Shown piece after piece: positions 15,201-29,900 of a DNA stretch of 64,000 bases. The stretch comes from Paraescarpia echinospica. Lineage: Eukaryota > Annelida > Polychaeta > Sabellida > Siboglinidae. A program made the position numbers and the translations under genes. The stretch spans positions 6,384,431-6,448,430 of the forward strand of contig CM034543.1 of assembly GCA_020002185.1 (NCBI GenBank), read 5' to 3'. The notes below the pieces were generated by a model. The model made no database searches, was not told the origin of the DNA, and saw nothing but the letters and a program-made list of their open reading frames with translations. Each line of letters begins with the position of its first letter. The stretch's first letter is position 1.

Positions 15201-17926
15201 GAGATGTACTACAGTATGTACCATGGACTCATTAGATATACCAATGCCACTAATTGTTCTTAGAAGTGACTGAGATGTACTACAATATGTATCATGGATT
15301 CATCAGATATAACAATGCCACCAACTGTTCTTAGAAGTCACTGAGATGTACTACAGTATGTACCATGGACTCATCAGATATAACAATGCCACCAACTGTT
15401 CTTAGAAGTCACTGAGATGTACTACAGTATGTATCATGGACTCATCAGATATAACAATGCCACTAACTGTTCTTAGAAGTGACTGAGATGTACTACAGTA
15501 TGTATCATGGACTCATCAGATATAACAATGCCACTAACTGTTCTTAGAAGTGACTGAGATGTACTACAGTATGTATCATGGACTCATCAGATATAACAAT
15601 GCCACCAACTGTTCTTAGAAGTCACTGAGATGTACTACAGTATGTATCATGGACTCATCAGATATAACAATGCCACCAACTGTTCTTAGAAGTCACTGAG
15701 ATGTACTACAGTATGTATCATGGACTCATCAGATATAACAATGCCACCAACTGTTCTTAGAAGTCACTGAGATGTACTACAGTATGTATCATGGACTCAT
15801 CAGATATAACAATGCCACTAACTGTTCTTAGAAGTGACTGAGATGTACTACAGTATGTATCATGGACTCATTAGATATAACAATGCCACTAACTGTTCTT
15901 AGAAGTGACTGAGATGTACTACAGTATGTACCATGGACTCATCAGATATAACAATGCCACCAACTGTTCTTAGAAGTGACTGAGATGTACTACAATATGT
16001 ACCATGGACTCATTAGATATAACAATGCCACTAACTGTTCTTAGAAGTGACTGAGATGTACTACAATATGTATCATGGACTCATCAGATATAACAATGCC
16101 ACTAACTGTTCCTTTGTGAGGTGTGACTGTTAAACAGCAGTTATTCCATGGGCAGATGGTAGCAATAACACATTTTCAATATGGTAATACGTTCTACACA
16201 CCAATGTGATAAATCCTGTTGTTACACTCTGACGGACTACTTTAAGCTGTTATTGCACAGGCCGCAAGTGCCCGTGACGTGGATTTTTGATGTCACAAGA
16301 AAAGTTTCTATTATTCACCATGTCTTCTTCATTTTGAGGTACCGCTGAGTCACATGACTAGAAACGACATTAGTGACATTATGTGGGTCACTGGTAACAA
16401 AAAGCGACTATAAGTTGCAACAAAGTTAACGTTTGGAAAGGGAACAGAAGCAAACTGTAACAGTGTATCGAGCCACATTGGAGATGACTGATGTAAACAG
16501 GATATTTCAGTTCATTAGACAAAAATGTTAGCAACTAGGCCTATATATATTTGTATTCATCACCACAAGGAAAGTATCAGGGCTCAAGTGTCCCCGTGAT
16601 GTTTATAGATTTAATGCATTTTGTCTTGCTTTATAGTGTCTGTGAGGCAGGGATGGGGGGATTCCATATTCGTTTTTATCTTTCGAAAATCATAATATTT
16701 CACTGAAAACACTATTTTCTTAACAACTCGTTTGCACTCCATCGGTAAAATACCTGGTACTGATTTAGAATATTAATCCCATGTGCAAAAATGTCTAGAT
16801 TTTTGTGAAAACAGCACATTCGATTAATGTTCACCAGAAACTATTCCAACATAATATTTATGAATGAACGTGGTGCGACTGGCACTCACGCACACCAACG
16901 GCAACGCAGGAATTTTAATGCATTAAATGTTCAAAAATGTCAGTTGTGAGCCCATGTTTGAATCATACCGTTCAGTTCCAAATCTTCGCTACAAACAGTT
17001 CATGGATTTTGAGGTGAAAATAAATGGGATTTCAAGATGTATCCGCAATTTTATAAAATGTACAGAGCACCAAAGTCTAAAATGTATTCGTAAACTATTG
17101 TATAACAACTGGCGAAAAGTGCCTTTGCCATCGACACAAATAGTCTGCAATATCCTAGTTGTTTTATGTCTTTACGTGGTTTTCTATTTGTGTTAACAGT
17201 TTACATCTAGTGTAAGGAACAGCTCATTGAATAAAATATAGTTATATTGGACAAGATCTATTAGTATTACTAAATGATGTCCTAACAACGCTTGCAAAGC
17301 CGGTTCACATGACCCAGTTTAACTGTGTATTAGTACGGTGAAATTGGCTTGGACGCAAATCGGTGGTAAAATACTATTTTGTTGCATTACATGCATTACA
17401 GGTATTCAAATGTTAGTCATGAACCCATGTAATAAATACCTTATTGGACGATATCGGGTGGTAAACACTCGTTGTTTCAGAATGTTGTATTGTGGCTCGC
17501 AAGCTCACCCAATAGAACATTCTGAAACAACGCGTGCATTCCATCCGATATCGTTCAAAAAGTGTACAATATGTACCACGGATTAATCACATAACAATGT
17601 CATTAACCGGTCCTTAGAGACAAATGACTGAGATACAACGTGTACATACCACGGATTCATCTGAACACTTGAAGACATAACACAGGAAGTTGTTGGATGT
17701 CTGTTCTCGTGAGATGAAGCCAAAGTGGTCACGGTGCTTGATCCCCTGAACAGACGACAAGAGTATTGTTGAGGTCTGGCACCAGTATAGAGAATGCTCT
17801 TCTTTGCAAACATTTATTGATTTCAAACCGTACTAGCCAGGAAAACACTAAACATTCTAAATTAGCTTGACAACTCGTTATAAATTAAGATGTTGTAAAA
17901 TGTCCTCGTGTAGTGCATGCCATGTG

Positions 17927-17991
<65 letters not shown>

Positions 17992-20900
17992 GTGGTGTGT
18001 GTGTGTTATGTGGTGTGTGTGTGTTATGTGGTGTGTGTGTGTGTGTGTGTGTTATGTGGTGTGTGTGTGTGTGTGTGTGTTATGTGGTGTGTGTGTGTGT
18101 GTTTATGCGTGGTGTGTGTGCGTGTGCGTTATGCGTGTGTGTGTGTGTGTGTGTGTTATGTGGTGTGTGTGTGTTATGTGGTGTGTGTGTGTGTTGTGAG
18201 CGTGTGTGTGTATGTGTGCGTGTGTTGGTGTGTGTGTTGGTGTATGTGTGTGTGTGTGTGCATGTGTGCATTGTATGTGCGTGCATGTGTTTACTCATTT
18301 TAGATTAAATTAGCTGGGCTTTTAATTACTTCAACAGTCTTTTTAAATTTATTGAACATACTTTTTGGTATGTAGTTTAATATTTAAATTCTAATGGATT
18401 TTAATATTTTAGTTAAACTATACCGAAATGCTCAATACATCACGAAAGTTATAATGGGAAAGTTAATCCAATGTCTGTTAATCCAATGTATGTTAATCTA
18501 CCATTCCCACATCAAGCTGTGCAGGAAACAGCTAAATAGAACACTTAACACGGAACATTCACAGAGAAAGAATAAGTTCTTTGCGAACTCACCTGTGGAC
18601 AGAACTCACCTGTGAACAGAACTCACCCATTAACAGAACTCACCTGTGAACAGAACTCACCCGTGAACAGAACTCACCCGTGAACAGAACTCACCTGTGA
18701 ACAGAACGAGATGTCCTTGAACTTCCGCTGTAGTATGACACTCTTACGATCTGGACTGATCAGACAAAGTTCCGTATCTCCAACCTGGATCAGTCGTATC
18801 CGATTCTCCGGATCATACGTTGGCTGTAAATTCTCGCAGCTGTCATTAGACATGACTCCTTGAGACTCGCCATGTCCCGTCATATCCAAACACCCGGAAC
18901 TGTCCCCCAACCCAGGGGCATCACCCCCTGACCCATCCGTGCCCACCGTGTCGTTACTATCAACACTTCCATTATGCAAACACGTCTTGCAATTCAACAA
19001 CTCATTCTCGCACACTCCCACGGTCACCTCAAGGTCAGTCGGGAGGCTGCGCACGCTCGTGCCGCTGACGTTTCTCCTCCGCTCAAACTCTGCTACTTTC
19101 TGTCGTTCATGGAATTTGTCAATGACCTCATCAATGAAGGTGGGCGGGGTTTTCTTGCTGGAGATGAGGACACGCCCGACAAAGAGGACCTCGTACAGGT
19201 GTGTCATCATGACCTGCATGCTGAGGCCAAGTGCATCAAGAGCGCCCCCTGGGGGGACGAGGTCATGCAAACATGGATCATCCCTCGCTGTCTCCTTCGT
19301 CGCATCACGGATCACAGCAAACACATCATGCACCTGAACACAAGAATCACGTGAACACATCAACGAGATGAACACATTAAAATTATGCACTTGAAGTTTT
19401 GAACACAGCAAACACGTGAACACATCAGGTGAACATGTCATGTAGCTGTACATAGCAACCATGTGAACATGTCATGCACCAGAACACATCAACCAAGTGA
19501 ACACGTCATGTACATGAACACATCAACCAAGTGAACACATTATTTAACAAGAGATTTAACAAGATTGCCATCCAGAGAATTAACTCTAGATGGCAGGTGG
19601 ACAAGGAAGCCCTTTGGCTTATCGAGAGTCCAACCCTTTTATCTACATATATCCAGCCCTTCTGAGGTATGTGTCGATTTTATTTTTAAACATATTCACA
19701 CTACTAGCACCCACACAATCATCAGATAATCTGTTCCATTCATTCACAGTCCTTTGTGAAAATGAGAACTTTCTCACGTCTAATCTACACTGCTCCTTTA
19801 CTAATGTAACTTCATGTCCTCTAGTCTTTCTATCTTTCTTAACTGAAAAAAACATATTTCTATCAATATTTTCATAACCATTCAATATTTTAAACACTTC
19901 TATCTGATCTCCTCTCAATCTCCTGGTCTCTAGTGTTGTTAAACCACATTCTTTTAGGCGTTTTTCATAACTAAGATCCCTCAGTTTTGGTATCATTTTA
20001 GTCGCTCTCCTCTGTACTCTTTCTAGCATATCTATGTCCTTCTTGCAGTATGGCCTCCACGCTTGTATACAATATTCTAAATGAGGCCTAACTATTGTTT
20101 TGTACAGCAGTATTATTAGTTCTTTTTCTTTATATGCTATATTTCGCCTAATCAATCCAAGGATTTGATTTCCCTTTGAAGCTGCAATTCCACACTGCTC
20201 TGAAACCTTCATGTCAGCACTAATTGTCATCCCTAAGTCTTTTTCTTTTACAGTAGTATTTAGTACAGTTCCCCCCATTGTATATTCTATATATTCGTTC
20301 CCATGTCCTGTGTGAAGACATTTACATTTCCCAAAATTGAACAACATTTGCCACTTTTCAGACCATTTGATCAACCTGTCAAGATCATCTTGTAAATGCT
20401 GTCTATCACCATCACTTTCAATCCTTCTAAACACTTTTGTATCATCTGCAAATTTCAACACCTTGCTAGCTATATCATCGTCCAAATCGTTTATATATAT
20501 TAAGAATAATATAGGTCCCAGTACTGATCCCTGTGGAACCCCACTCAAAACTGATTTCCAGTTTGAAGCCTCCCCATCAACAACTACCCGCTGTCTTCTG
20601 TCAATCAGCCATTTTCTATCCAGTTAATTATACCATTTCCTATGCCATGGGCCTTTAGTTTAAGCAGTAATCTCTGATGTGGCACTTTGTCGAAAGCTTT
20701 TTGAAAATCTAAGTAGATGATATCTACTGGTGATCCATCATCTACCCACTTAGTGATATCTTCCAAAAACATAACATATTTGTTAAGCATGACCTCGCTT
20801 TTAGAAACCCATGTTGAGATGGGTTTATCAAGTTATGTTTAACAAGAAAACCCACCATGTGATCTTTAATTAGTCTTTCTAATAATTTACAAATCACCGA

Positions 20901-23900
20901 TGTTAAACTAACTGGTCTATAATTATTTGACTTGTTTCTCGAACCTTTTTTAAATAACGGTATAATGTTTGCTTCTTTCCATTCTAAAGGAACCACTCCC
21001 TCTTCTAATGACAAGTTGAAAACTGCTGCAAGCGGTATGCTAATTTGTTCTACAATTTCCACTAGTAGTTTGGTTGGAATACCATCCACTCCAGGTGATT
21101 TATTTTCCTTCATAGCCCTAATTTTCTTAGCTACCATTTCTGGGGTTACAATTAACTGTCTTAAATAGTCTGATTCTGCCCCCTTGAACTTAGCCTCTGG
21201 TACTGGCAGTGGACTAGTGTCTTCTCTGGTAAACAATGAACTAAAATACTCATTTAGGTCTTCAGCCATTAAGAATCCTTCTGATATTATATTTCCAGCA
21301 CTATCTTCTAGAGGACCGACCTTATCCTGAACTTTCTGTTTGCTTCGAACATACGCATAAAAACTCTTGCTGTCATGTTTTATATTACAAGCTAATTTAT
21401 GTTCATAGCTTCTCTTTGAATTTCTAATTTCAGCTGTAGCTTGGTTTAGTGCTTCTTTATAAATGTTGTAGTCTTCGTCATTGCCAGTACGTCTATATGA
21501 CTTCCACATCATTTGTTTATACTTAATTTTTCTAATGGCTTCTTTCGATAAGTATTTCTTTCTGGTCCGTTTCCCTTGTTTTTTGAAGGAACAAATTTAT
21601 CTACGATGCACTCTATTTCATTCTTTAAGATATTCCAGCATTCTGTTGCTGTCTTATTCTTCAGTGTATTATTCCAGTCTATCTTTGCTAAATATTTCCT
21701 CATTTCCTTATATCTTCCTTTGTGGAAATTTCTCCTGAACTGCTTTTTATTATTTCTTTCTGATTTTACTTTGATGGTAAAATGTATCTGGTTGTGATCA
21801 CTACTTCCCAGAGGCTCACATAATTTAACATTGTCAACTAATTCATTCTGTGAGGACAAAACTAAGTCTAACACATTCTCTCCCCTGGTTGGTTCTAGCA
21901 CATGTTGAGAAAGGAAACTATCTTGTACTAAAACTAAAAACTTGTGGTCCTCACTACCCATACTCTGTAGAGATTTCCATTTTATATGCCCATGGTTAAA
22001 ATCCCCCATAATAACACAGTCCCGTTTGCTCACTTCCCTTATAGCGTTTTGTATTTTTTCATTCTCTTCTATGCTTATGTTTGGACTTCGATAAACTAAT
22101 CCAACCGTTAACGTTGAGTTTCTTGTAACTATGTTACACCAAACAGCTTCTTCGCAATCTGCTTCTCTGTCTAATTTTATTTCATAAGCCTGGATAGATT
22201 CTTTAATATATAAAATAACTCCACCTCCCCTTCTTCCTGTTCTATCTTTCCTAAACATTACATATCCTGTCAGTCCCAATTCGGCATCTGATATATCGGT
22301 GGTTGCCCATGATTCGGTTATACCTATTATGTGAGGGTCAATATCTTCTACCATAATGTTTAGTTCATTTCTTTTGTTTACTATACTCCTTGCATTTAAA
22401 CAAACACATTTATACCCAGCTTCAGAAGAGTTTTCCAGACTGTTCTTTGCTGAATTATTTTTGCTGCCTTTATCTATGCCTCCAGTTTCAGGCTTCTCTG
22501 CTATATTATATAGCTGTATACAGCAACCAAGTGAACATGTCATGCACCTGAACATATCAACCAAGTAAACCGTTGTACACTTGAACCATCAATCACATGA
22601 ATACATCATATAGCTGAACACATCAACCAAGTGTATGCATTGTGCATTTGAACACATCAACCAAGTGAAAACAGCACACACCTGAACACATCAACCAAGT
22701 GAACATGTCATGCATCTGAACATATCAACCATGTGAACATCTTGTGCACCTGAACACATCACGAACCTGAATACACCAACCAAGTGAATACCTCATGTAC
22801 ATCCGAACAACCTACTTCAATACTGTGCACCTGAACACATCAACCAAATGAACACATCAAACAAGTGAATGCATCATGCACCTGAACACACCAATGAAGT
22901 GAACACCTCAATCACCTGAACACATCAAGCAAGTGAACACCTCATGCCCCTGAACATATCAACCGAATGAATACATTGTACATCTGAGCGGTTCCGCGTT
23001 CAGGTAAACCAACCAGTCGTTTTTTTGAAACTTGTTCAAATTGGACAAGAGAGGTATCATTTGAAAGGTAATATTCCATAGTTTTAGACATCGCATTAAT
23101 CCTTGTTCAATATATATTATATAGTCACATATAATGCAACTAATGACGTGTCAATGATAATATTTTATGAAAATTCAACCAAAACATTTATCATTATATC
23201 TACTATAAATATAAAAATAGGATTATCCATTTTTATATATGGTATAATCCTATACATATAGTTAACTAATTTGTAAACTATAAAAACTGTAACTGTAATT
23301 TGAACTGAGTTTTAATTAAAATAGTAACGGGTATGTACCCACGTATGTCCGACACCAAAAAAGTTACATTTTTTAACCTCTACTGCTATTGGATGGTTGC
23401 AAGATTATACAACTGAGATACAATGTTAATTTTATGTGCTTGAGTAAACAAAATGAAAATGTTGTTTGATTATGTAATCATTAACCAGCAATAGCAGTAT
23501 CGGACGTACATAAAAACTGTCCGACGCCTCCTACGCCCAACACCATATACCATGCTTGATTGGGTCCAATTTTTAAACAGTAGTATACTATTTATGCAAT
23601 TTCTATGTGATGTTAACACACACTGTCCTGATGATAACCATTATTAATCCATATAATGGGATTTGCACAACATTATAAACATACAACTAATTACACTGAC
23701 TTTGCCCACTTTCAACAGGGACACAACGAATGAACATTGAACTGAACATTACAAAGCCTAGTACAATCTAGGTAAATTAGTTTAAAGAAGCAAATAATAT
23801 GTATAGCTTTTTAATATAATTAGCCTTTTGCCACTGACATAATATCCTGTCATCTGGTGCACAGCGGTCATCTTTGTTTTGTCATATATACAGATTGTCA

Positions 23901-26900
23901 AATTGTGTTAAAGCCACATTCTATTCTTTAGTGCCAGAAGTATGCACGGATAAATATCGGAAGCATCGAGAACTATGCCATTGTCTTGGATGAATTACAG
24001 GACACCAAGTGTAGCATGTGCATTCATGGATATCTGGATATGCTTTTCCAGGATTGGAAGACATATTGTAGATGTGTCAGTAGATCATGAATCAAGATCA
24101 TCTTGGTAGTCTCAGGTAGGGCTAATTTTTGATACAAACCAAGATTCTTATTACCAAACCACCACCCATGGGAAGAAGAGCATAGCATGACATTGGGCAG
24201 GTATTTGTTAACAACATGAAATGGCAAGGGCATTGCAGACAGAATTGGTGAAATGGTCAAGTGAGCAGGCTGACACCATGGTCAAAGTGGAGCATGCCAC
24301 ATACAGTAGCTACATTGGTGGCCTTGTTGATGTGACTGTATTATGAGAGTATACAGGAATAAGTTATGTCAAATGTTTCCCCAATATACTATCCAAGAGA
24401 AAGAATTTTGGAACACACTATGACAAAGCATTACTGGTAGCCACTACTTGCCAGTTACACTAAATGTTCAGACTAAAATCAAGGGGAACAAGCAACTGAC
24501 TTAGTTGCCGAAACCTTAGATTCACAGTCCTGGGTTAAAGAAAATGTGAATTTGGTTTTTCGTGTGCTACTTCCGCTCGGTACCCCCTCACCCCCAGTGT
24601 ATATACGATGACGTTGTTACAGAATTGTTCATGCAGCCCTTTCTCTGTTTGTATAAAGTTACACCAACTATTGCGTAGGTTGGTAATGGACAATCCAAAT
24701 GTATTAATTCACAGGGATTGCCACTGTGCACAGACAATCTATACAGTGTATTTAAATCCTGTGCACAGACAGGCACATCAAGATTACTGATCTATGTACC
24801 GCATATGCTATGTACTACAATTTGTATATATATATAATAATTTTCCATTCTAGCTAGAGATAGTGACTGAAAAAACCCTTGAATGCTGTAATACACATTT
24901 ACAGCACACGAACTGTCACAGATTTACAAGGAAAATGTGAATTTGGCTTATCTCTTTGGCTACCATTACTTCCAAAATTCAGGACACACTAACAGAAGTG
25001 CATCGAGATATCAACGTCAGTGTAGCTGACTGGGTGGTCTTGAAGTATGGAAGGGCAGATTACTGTGGTGAGGTCTAACATTTTGAAAACACAAGATTTT
25101 TGAAAACAAAGTGTTTTGCAGAGGTTGTGATACTACTAGAAATAGCCTCAGAAGATCACACCTACAACAAGAGTGATGTCATTGAAGATTGATTCACCAA
25201 CAATTACAGTTAAGTGGAGAGTTTGTTTTGATACATTTTAAAAGGTCTGCTTGATCTTACACAGTGTCTGGACAGTGAAACATACTTTTTTTGTATTTTG
25301 AGTGTCAGAATCCATGTGAATCAACAAGCTTAGCTCCAGTAGTGTTTGTTACTGTTACTATCTAACTTAGAAAATATAATGATAACTGTATCTAGATCTA
25401 AGTACTTGTTTTGTTGTATTTCACATGCATATGTCCGATACCAAAAACAAATGCACGTCCAACAGTTACACCAATTAAATTTGAGGTCCATGTTAATACG
25501 TCAAACATCATGCATGTTTTCATTGTATGACCGGAATACCTACAGGAGGGAACAAAGTCTGTAGGTGTGACAATATTGTCATAGTTGGTTCTTAAATAAC
25601 ATATGACAGAAACAAGTTGTGGCTCTTTCTATCCCAGGATACAGTGCATGACTAAAGTGTCCGAAATGTAAGTCCGACATCAAGGAACTGCCCTCTGGCA
25701 GTGTCTGGACAGTGAAACATCAATGTTTTGTCTTGTATGTGCCAGAATTTGTGTGAATGAACAAATCTTAGCTCCAAATACTATTTTTGTCATTGTTAGA
25801 ACCTTATTTGGTAAATACAATTATAATTTTATATATTTTGTTATGTTGTATTTTACACACATATATATATACGTCCGACACGAAACATATGGGCATTTCC
25901 ACGAAAACAGGGAAAAAGGTCTTAAAATATTCTTATTGAATTTCCAAAGAATAGTATTTTTTATGGTGGGACATAACTTAAAGTTGTTGGAGAAAAACAA
26001 TGTTCAATGTTTGCACACTGCATTATGTGAAAAAGTACCATTCAAACATTATGTACAGAATTTGCAAAATTCACTCATCCAACACATCAATAATTAGGTG
26101 CCCTTTGCAGCCCTATTGTCTAATTCAATCTGGGTTTGACTAATTTATACTATTTTTCTAGGCCTTAGTCTCAGGCATTTTGAAAATAAAAATTGCAAGT
26201 CTATTCTGGGTTTTTTGGGAAAGGCTTCTAGACATGAGTTGTGAAATTGATGTAACGCGAGTCACAAAATTGGGGATTTTTCATTTTACACAGAAACCCC
26301 TGGTAGCTTGAGATTGTCAACTATAAATCTCTTCTTATAGGATGCAGCTAACTAAATAATATTAACAACATCCATATCTAGTCTACACGGATTATGATAT
26401 TGGGCACTGAATATGTGTAACGTGAATCATGCAAAATTGGGTAGCGTAACGCGAGTCACAAAGCTTTTATGGCAATGATTTGTCATTTCTTTTTTCTATT
26501 AAACTTGTGTATAAGTTCGTTGCAAAGAATTCAAATAGAAACATTATTACCCCCGGGGTAGTTTTATTATATCCCATAACCATTGTTATTTCCTGTTGGT
26601 TAATGAAAAAACATGCTCCCTGAAAAACATTTTTGATCCGACATCATCCATCATCAATTCATGTATATATATATATATACAACCAAACCTCTTGGAAAAT
26701 AGTACTGTAATACATAACAAGAAATTATAGTACCTAACACAACACATATATTCAATAAAACAGAATATTTATTGAAAAAGGATGCAACAGTTATGTATTA
26801 ATTAATAATAATGTACTTAGTGGAATGTCAGGCCGGTGCGTACAGGTTTTTCTTGCTATTCACATAATGTGTTTACATTTAAATAAATTATTTTACAGAA

Positions 26901-29900
26901 TAAAATACTGAATTATACTATAGGTTGCCAGGTAATAATTACAGGGATAGATTAATGTGATGAACCATATATCTGTACCCAGATATTAATCATCATTACA
27001 ACGAACATGCTTTAGTGGTGAAAAGGGGAACTCCTTAAAAAAATTACTGGTACTTTTTGTGTAACAATTAATATGTTATTTTTAAGAATATCAATAGTAA
27101 ATTGTTAATAAACTGAGTGAAGCCACCCATCACTGTAAATTACACTAAGTACTGTTTTTAAATTCTTGTTAATTACACATTTCTTGTTTTAAACCACTAT
27201 GTTCAAGTTTGCATTACTTTGTATGGGTAACATGAAAAGGTTAATGTATATTTTAAACTAATATCGTCTCCTTTCTCCATTACATTGTCTTCACAACATA
27301 ATACAAACAGAAAAATTAATTTCCTTCAAGCTAAAGTGTGCCTGATCAGTTAATAAATGATAGCTGACTTCACGTAACACGAGTCACGGTAACGCGAGTC
27401 ACACTGATTATTTAATATTTGTGTGTTGTTGGTAAAACTTCAATTTACTAATTATGTTTTTTTAAACCCTATTTATTTGTGATTTATTCACAGGTATTCG
27501 TTGGTTTCTGTCATTTATACTTTGAGGAGAAATTTGACATGAACCAAGGTAGGTTTTTGTGTTTTCCTTTTTCCGTAACGCGAGTCATGCTATAATTAGA
27601 TGCAATTAAAAACATATTATGTAATCAAATTATTATTTGCCGATATCATTTAATACACTATGCCAATAGGTTCCTATTCACAGAAGATGGAATTTTGAAA
27701 TGCATTATTATTGCACATATGCCAAAATATAGTTTCTAAAATGGGCAAACTTGTAACGCAAGTCACGATGGAAATGACCATATTCTTGTCTATTTTTTTT
27801 TTTATATCATGAATACAACATTTTATTGGGTTTAGTCAACAGATTAACATCTGCCCCACACATACATTTGAATATAACCTTACGTGGGGTACAAACTTAG
27901 GTCCATGTGAATACGTCCGACACCATGCATGTTTTACACTGGATGCCCAAAATTACTACAGGAGAGAACAAAGTCTATATATGTGATAATAATGTCATAG
28001 TTGGTTCTTACAATATATGACAGTAAAAAGTTGTGGCTCTTTTTATTCCAAGATGCAATGCATGACTGAAGTGTCCGGAATGTACGTCCGACACCGTGAA
28101 ACTGCCCATCTGGGAACACATCAACCAAATTAACGCATCACGTACCTGAACATATCAACCAAGTGAACACATCTGGCAAATGTACGATCTAAATAAATAC
28201 ATACGGCTATGAATAACATAACACTCAGACAACTCATTTTCTAGTCTGGTCCAGATGCAGATATCAATAAAACTCATTACCATAACAAACCTTATTTCAA
28301 GTTTGACTTTCCTTCAGTACACCATTCTGTTTCTAGTAACTCCAGTTATATCAGGTACATTTTTATAAAATGTTATAATCATCTAGAATTATCAATAATG
28401 CAAAGTTAAAGTCAGCATGAGTTGCAAGCAGGCTTACTGTCTAACGTCTGATGCATCCAGATTGACAGCAGTTACATAAAGGCCTCATCGACATCCACTC
28501 ATGTTAGCAAACACTCGACTGTGCACATCCACCAGGCTTATCGGATAAGTAAAATTGGAGGCACTGGGTGAGGGGGGAAATGGGGATGATATCCCCATTT
28601 CCCCCCTCACCCACTGCCTCCAAATTCTGCCAACAAACATCACTACAGACTCCAACAACTCAACTTTCTGAACGACACATGCACAAGCTGCCCACAGGTG
28701 ATACTTGGAAATATATCTCCTGCACAAATGTAATAACTGATGTTTCGATTACCAACTGGTGTCACGTTGAGACCGGCTGACCGAGAGTCAAGTGCCACTC
28801 GGTCAACCACAAACACAACACTTGTGGATTGGTCAAGAACGATGACGTTGTAGCCAGCGTACACCTACTTCATTGTAACATTTGGTTACTGAGACGACAC
28901 ACAATTAGCAGATGATTCAAGTTGGGTAATTAAAAAAATTAGTAGAGAAAACTTATTGCTCAGAAGGGGAGTTTTCATCTGAGTGGTAATGAAGTCCGTA
29001 TTTACATCTACTTAATATAAGTGATGTAATAAACTACATGTCATGTACCGTCAATATTTAACACACACCCCATATATATATATGTACCAACATGAATATT
29101 GCATAGAGCTGGATGCGAAAGAACAGTGTACTATTAGGCCAAGCACAGCACAGACTACCTGCTGAAAAATTAAGTGTTATAAGCTGGACAGAGTCCAACT
29201 GACTATATATATATATATATATATATATAAACAAAGTCAAATAGGGGGTCATTTGTCAGTATAGTCACCAGTTAATATTTAGCATCATTGACCGTTAAAA
29301 TAATTTGTGTCTTTTTTTAAGGAAGTTTTGAACAATTCATAGTGTACTGTCTAATGTGTGGCCATGTGACCTGATTACAATTAGGAAATGTAAAGGATCA
29401 TATTATTAATGACTGCAAACATCTATGTTTACAAATATCTTACCATGGGTTCGTCAGATGCCTGAAATACGTGACAGGTGTAAACTGACCCAGTGCGAGT
29501 TCGGGTCAGATACGCAAAACATTTAGGGTCTTGGTGGCTTCGGGCGAAACGAGAGAGAGATTGCAGTTTGTGCTCAAACATGAGGCGACTGGAGACAGTC
29601 GAGTCACACGTGATTGCTCGGAGAGTCCGAGACAACACTTGTAAGAGGATCAACTGGGTCTGTTGTCGTCTGCGCACTTCCGCCATCACCCACGGCAACA
29701 TCTGGTGTGTGTGGCGCTGGTCCAGCACCAGCTCGCCGAAGTACGTCACAAAGAAGTTGTCGCCCGATTCTAGCACGTTTTGATGGTGGGCACCCCCAAC
29801 AGCGTCGTCGTCGGCGGGGCAATCGTCTCGCGCTTCTCCCGACCTAGCCGTAGGAACAGCGTCGACAGTGCTGGGGCGTTCAGCAGAGCCATGGTCTGCC

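Noticed and set aside
17867..18308. Cys/Val-rich open frames
   Set aside because: (GT)n microsatellite.
25723..26097. 124-codon open frame
   Set aside because: Low-complexity A+T-rich sequence in the 5 kb insert, no family motif; chance frame.
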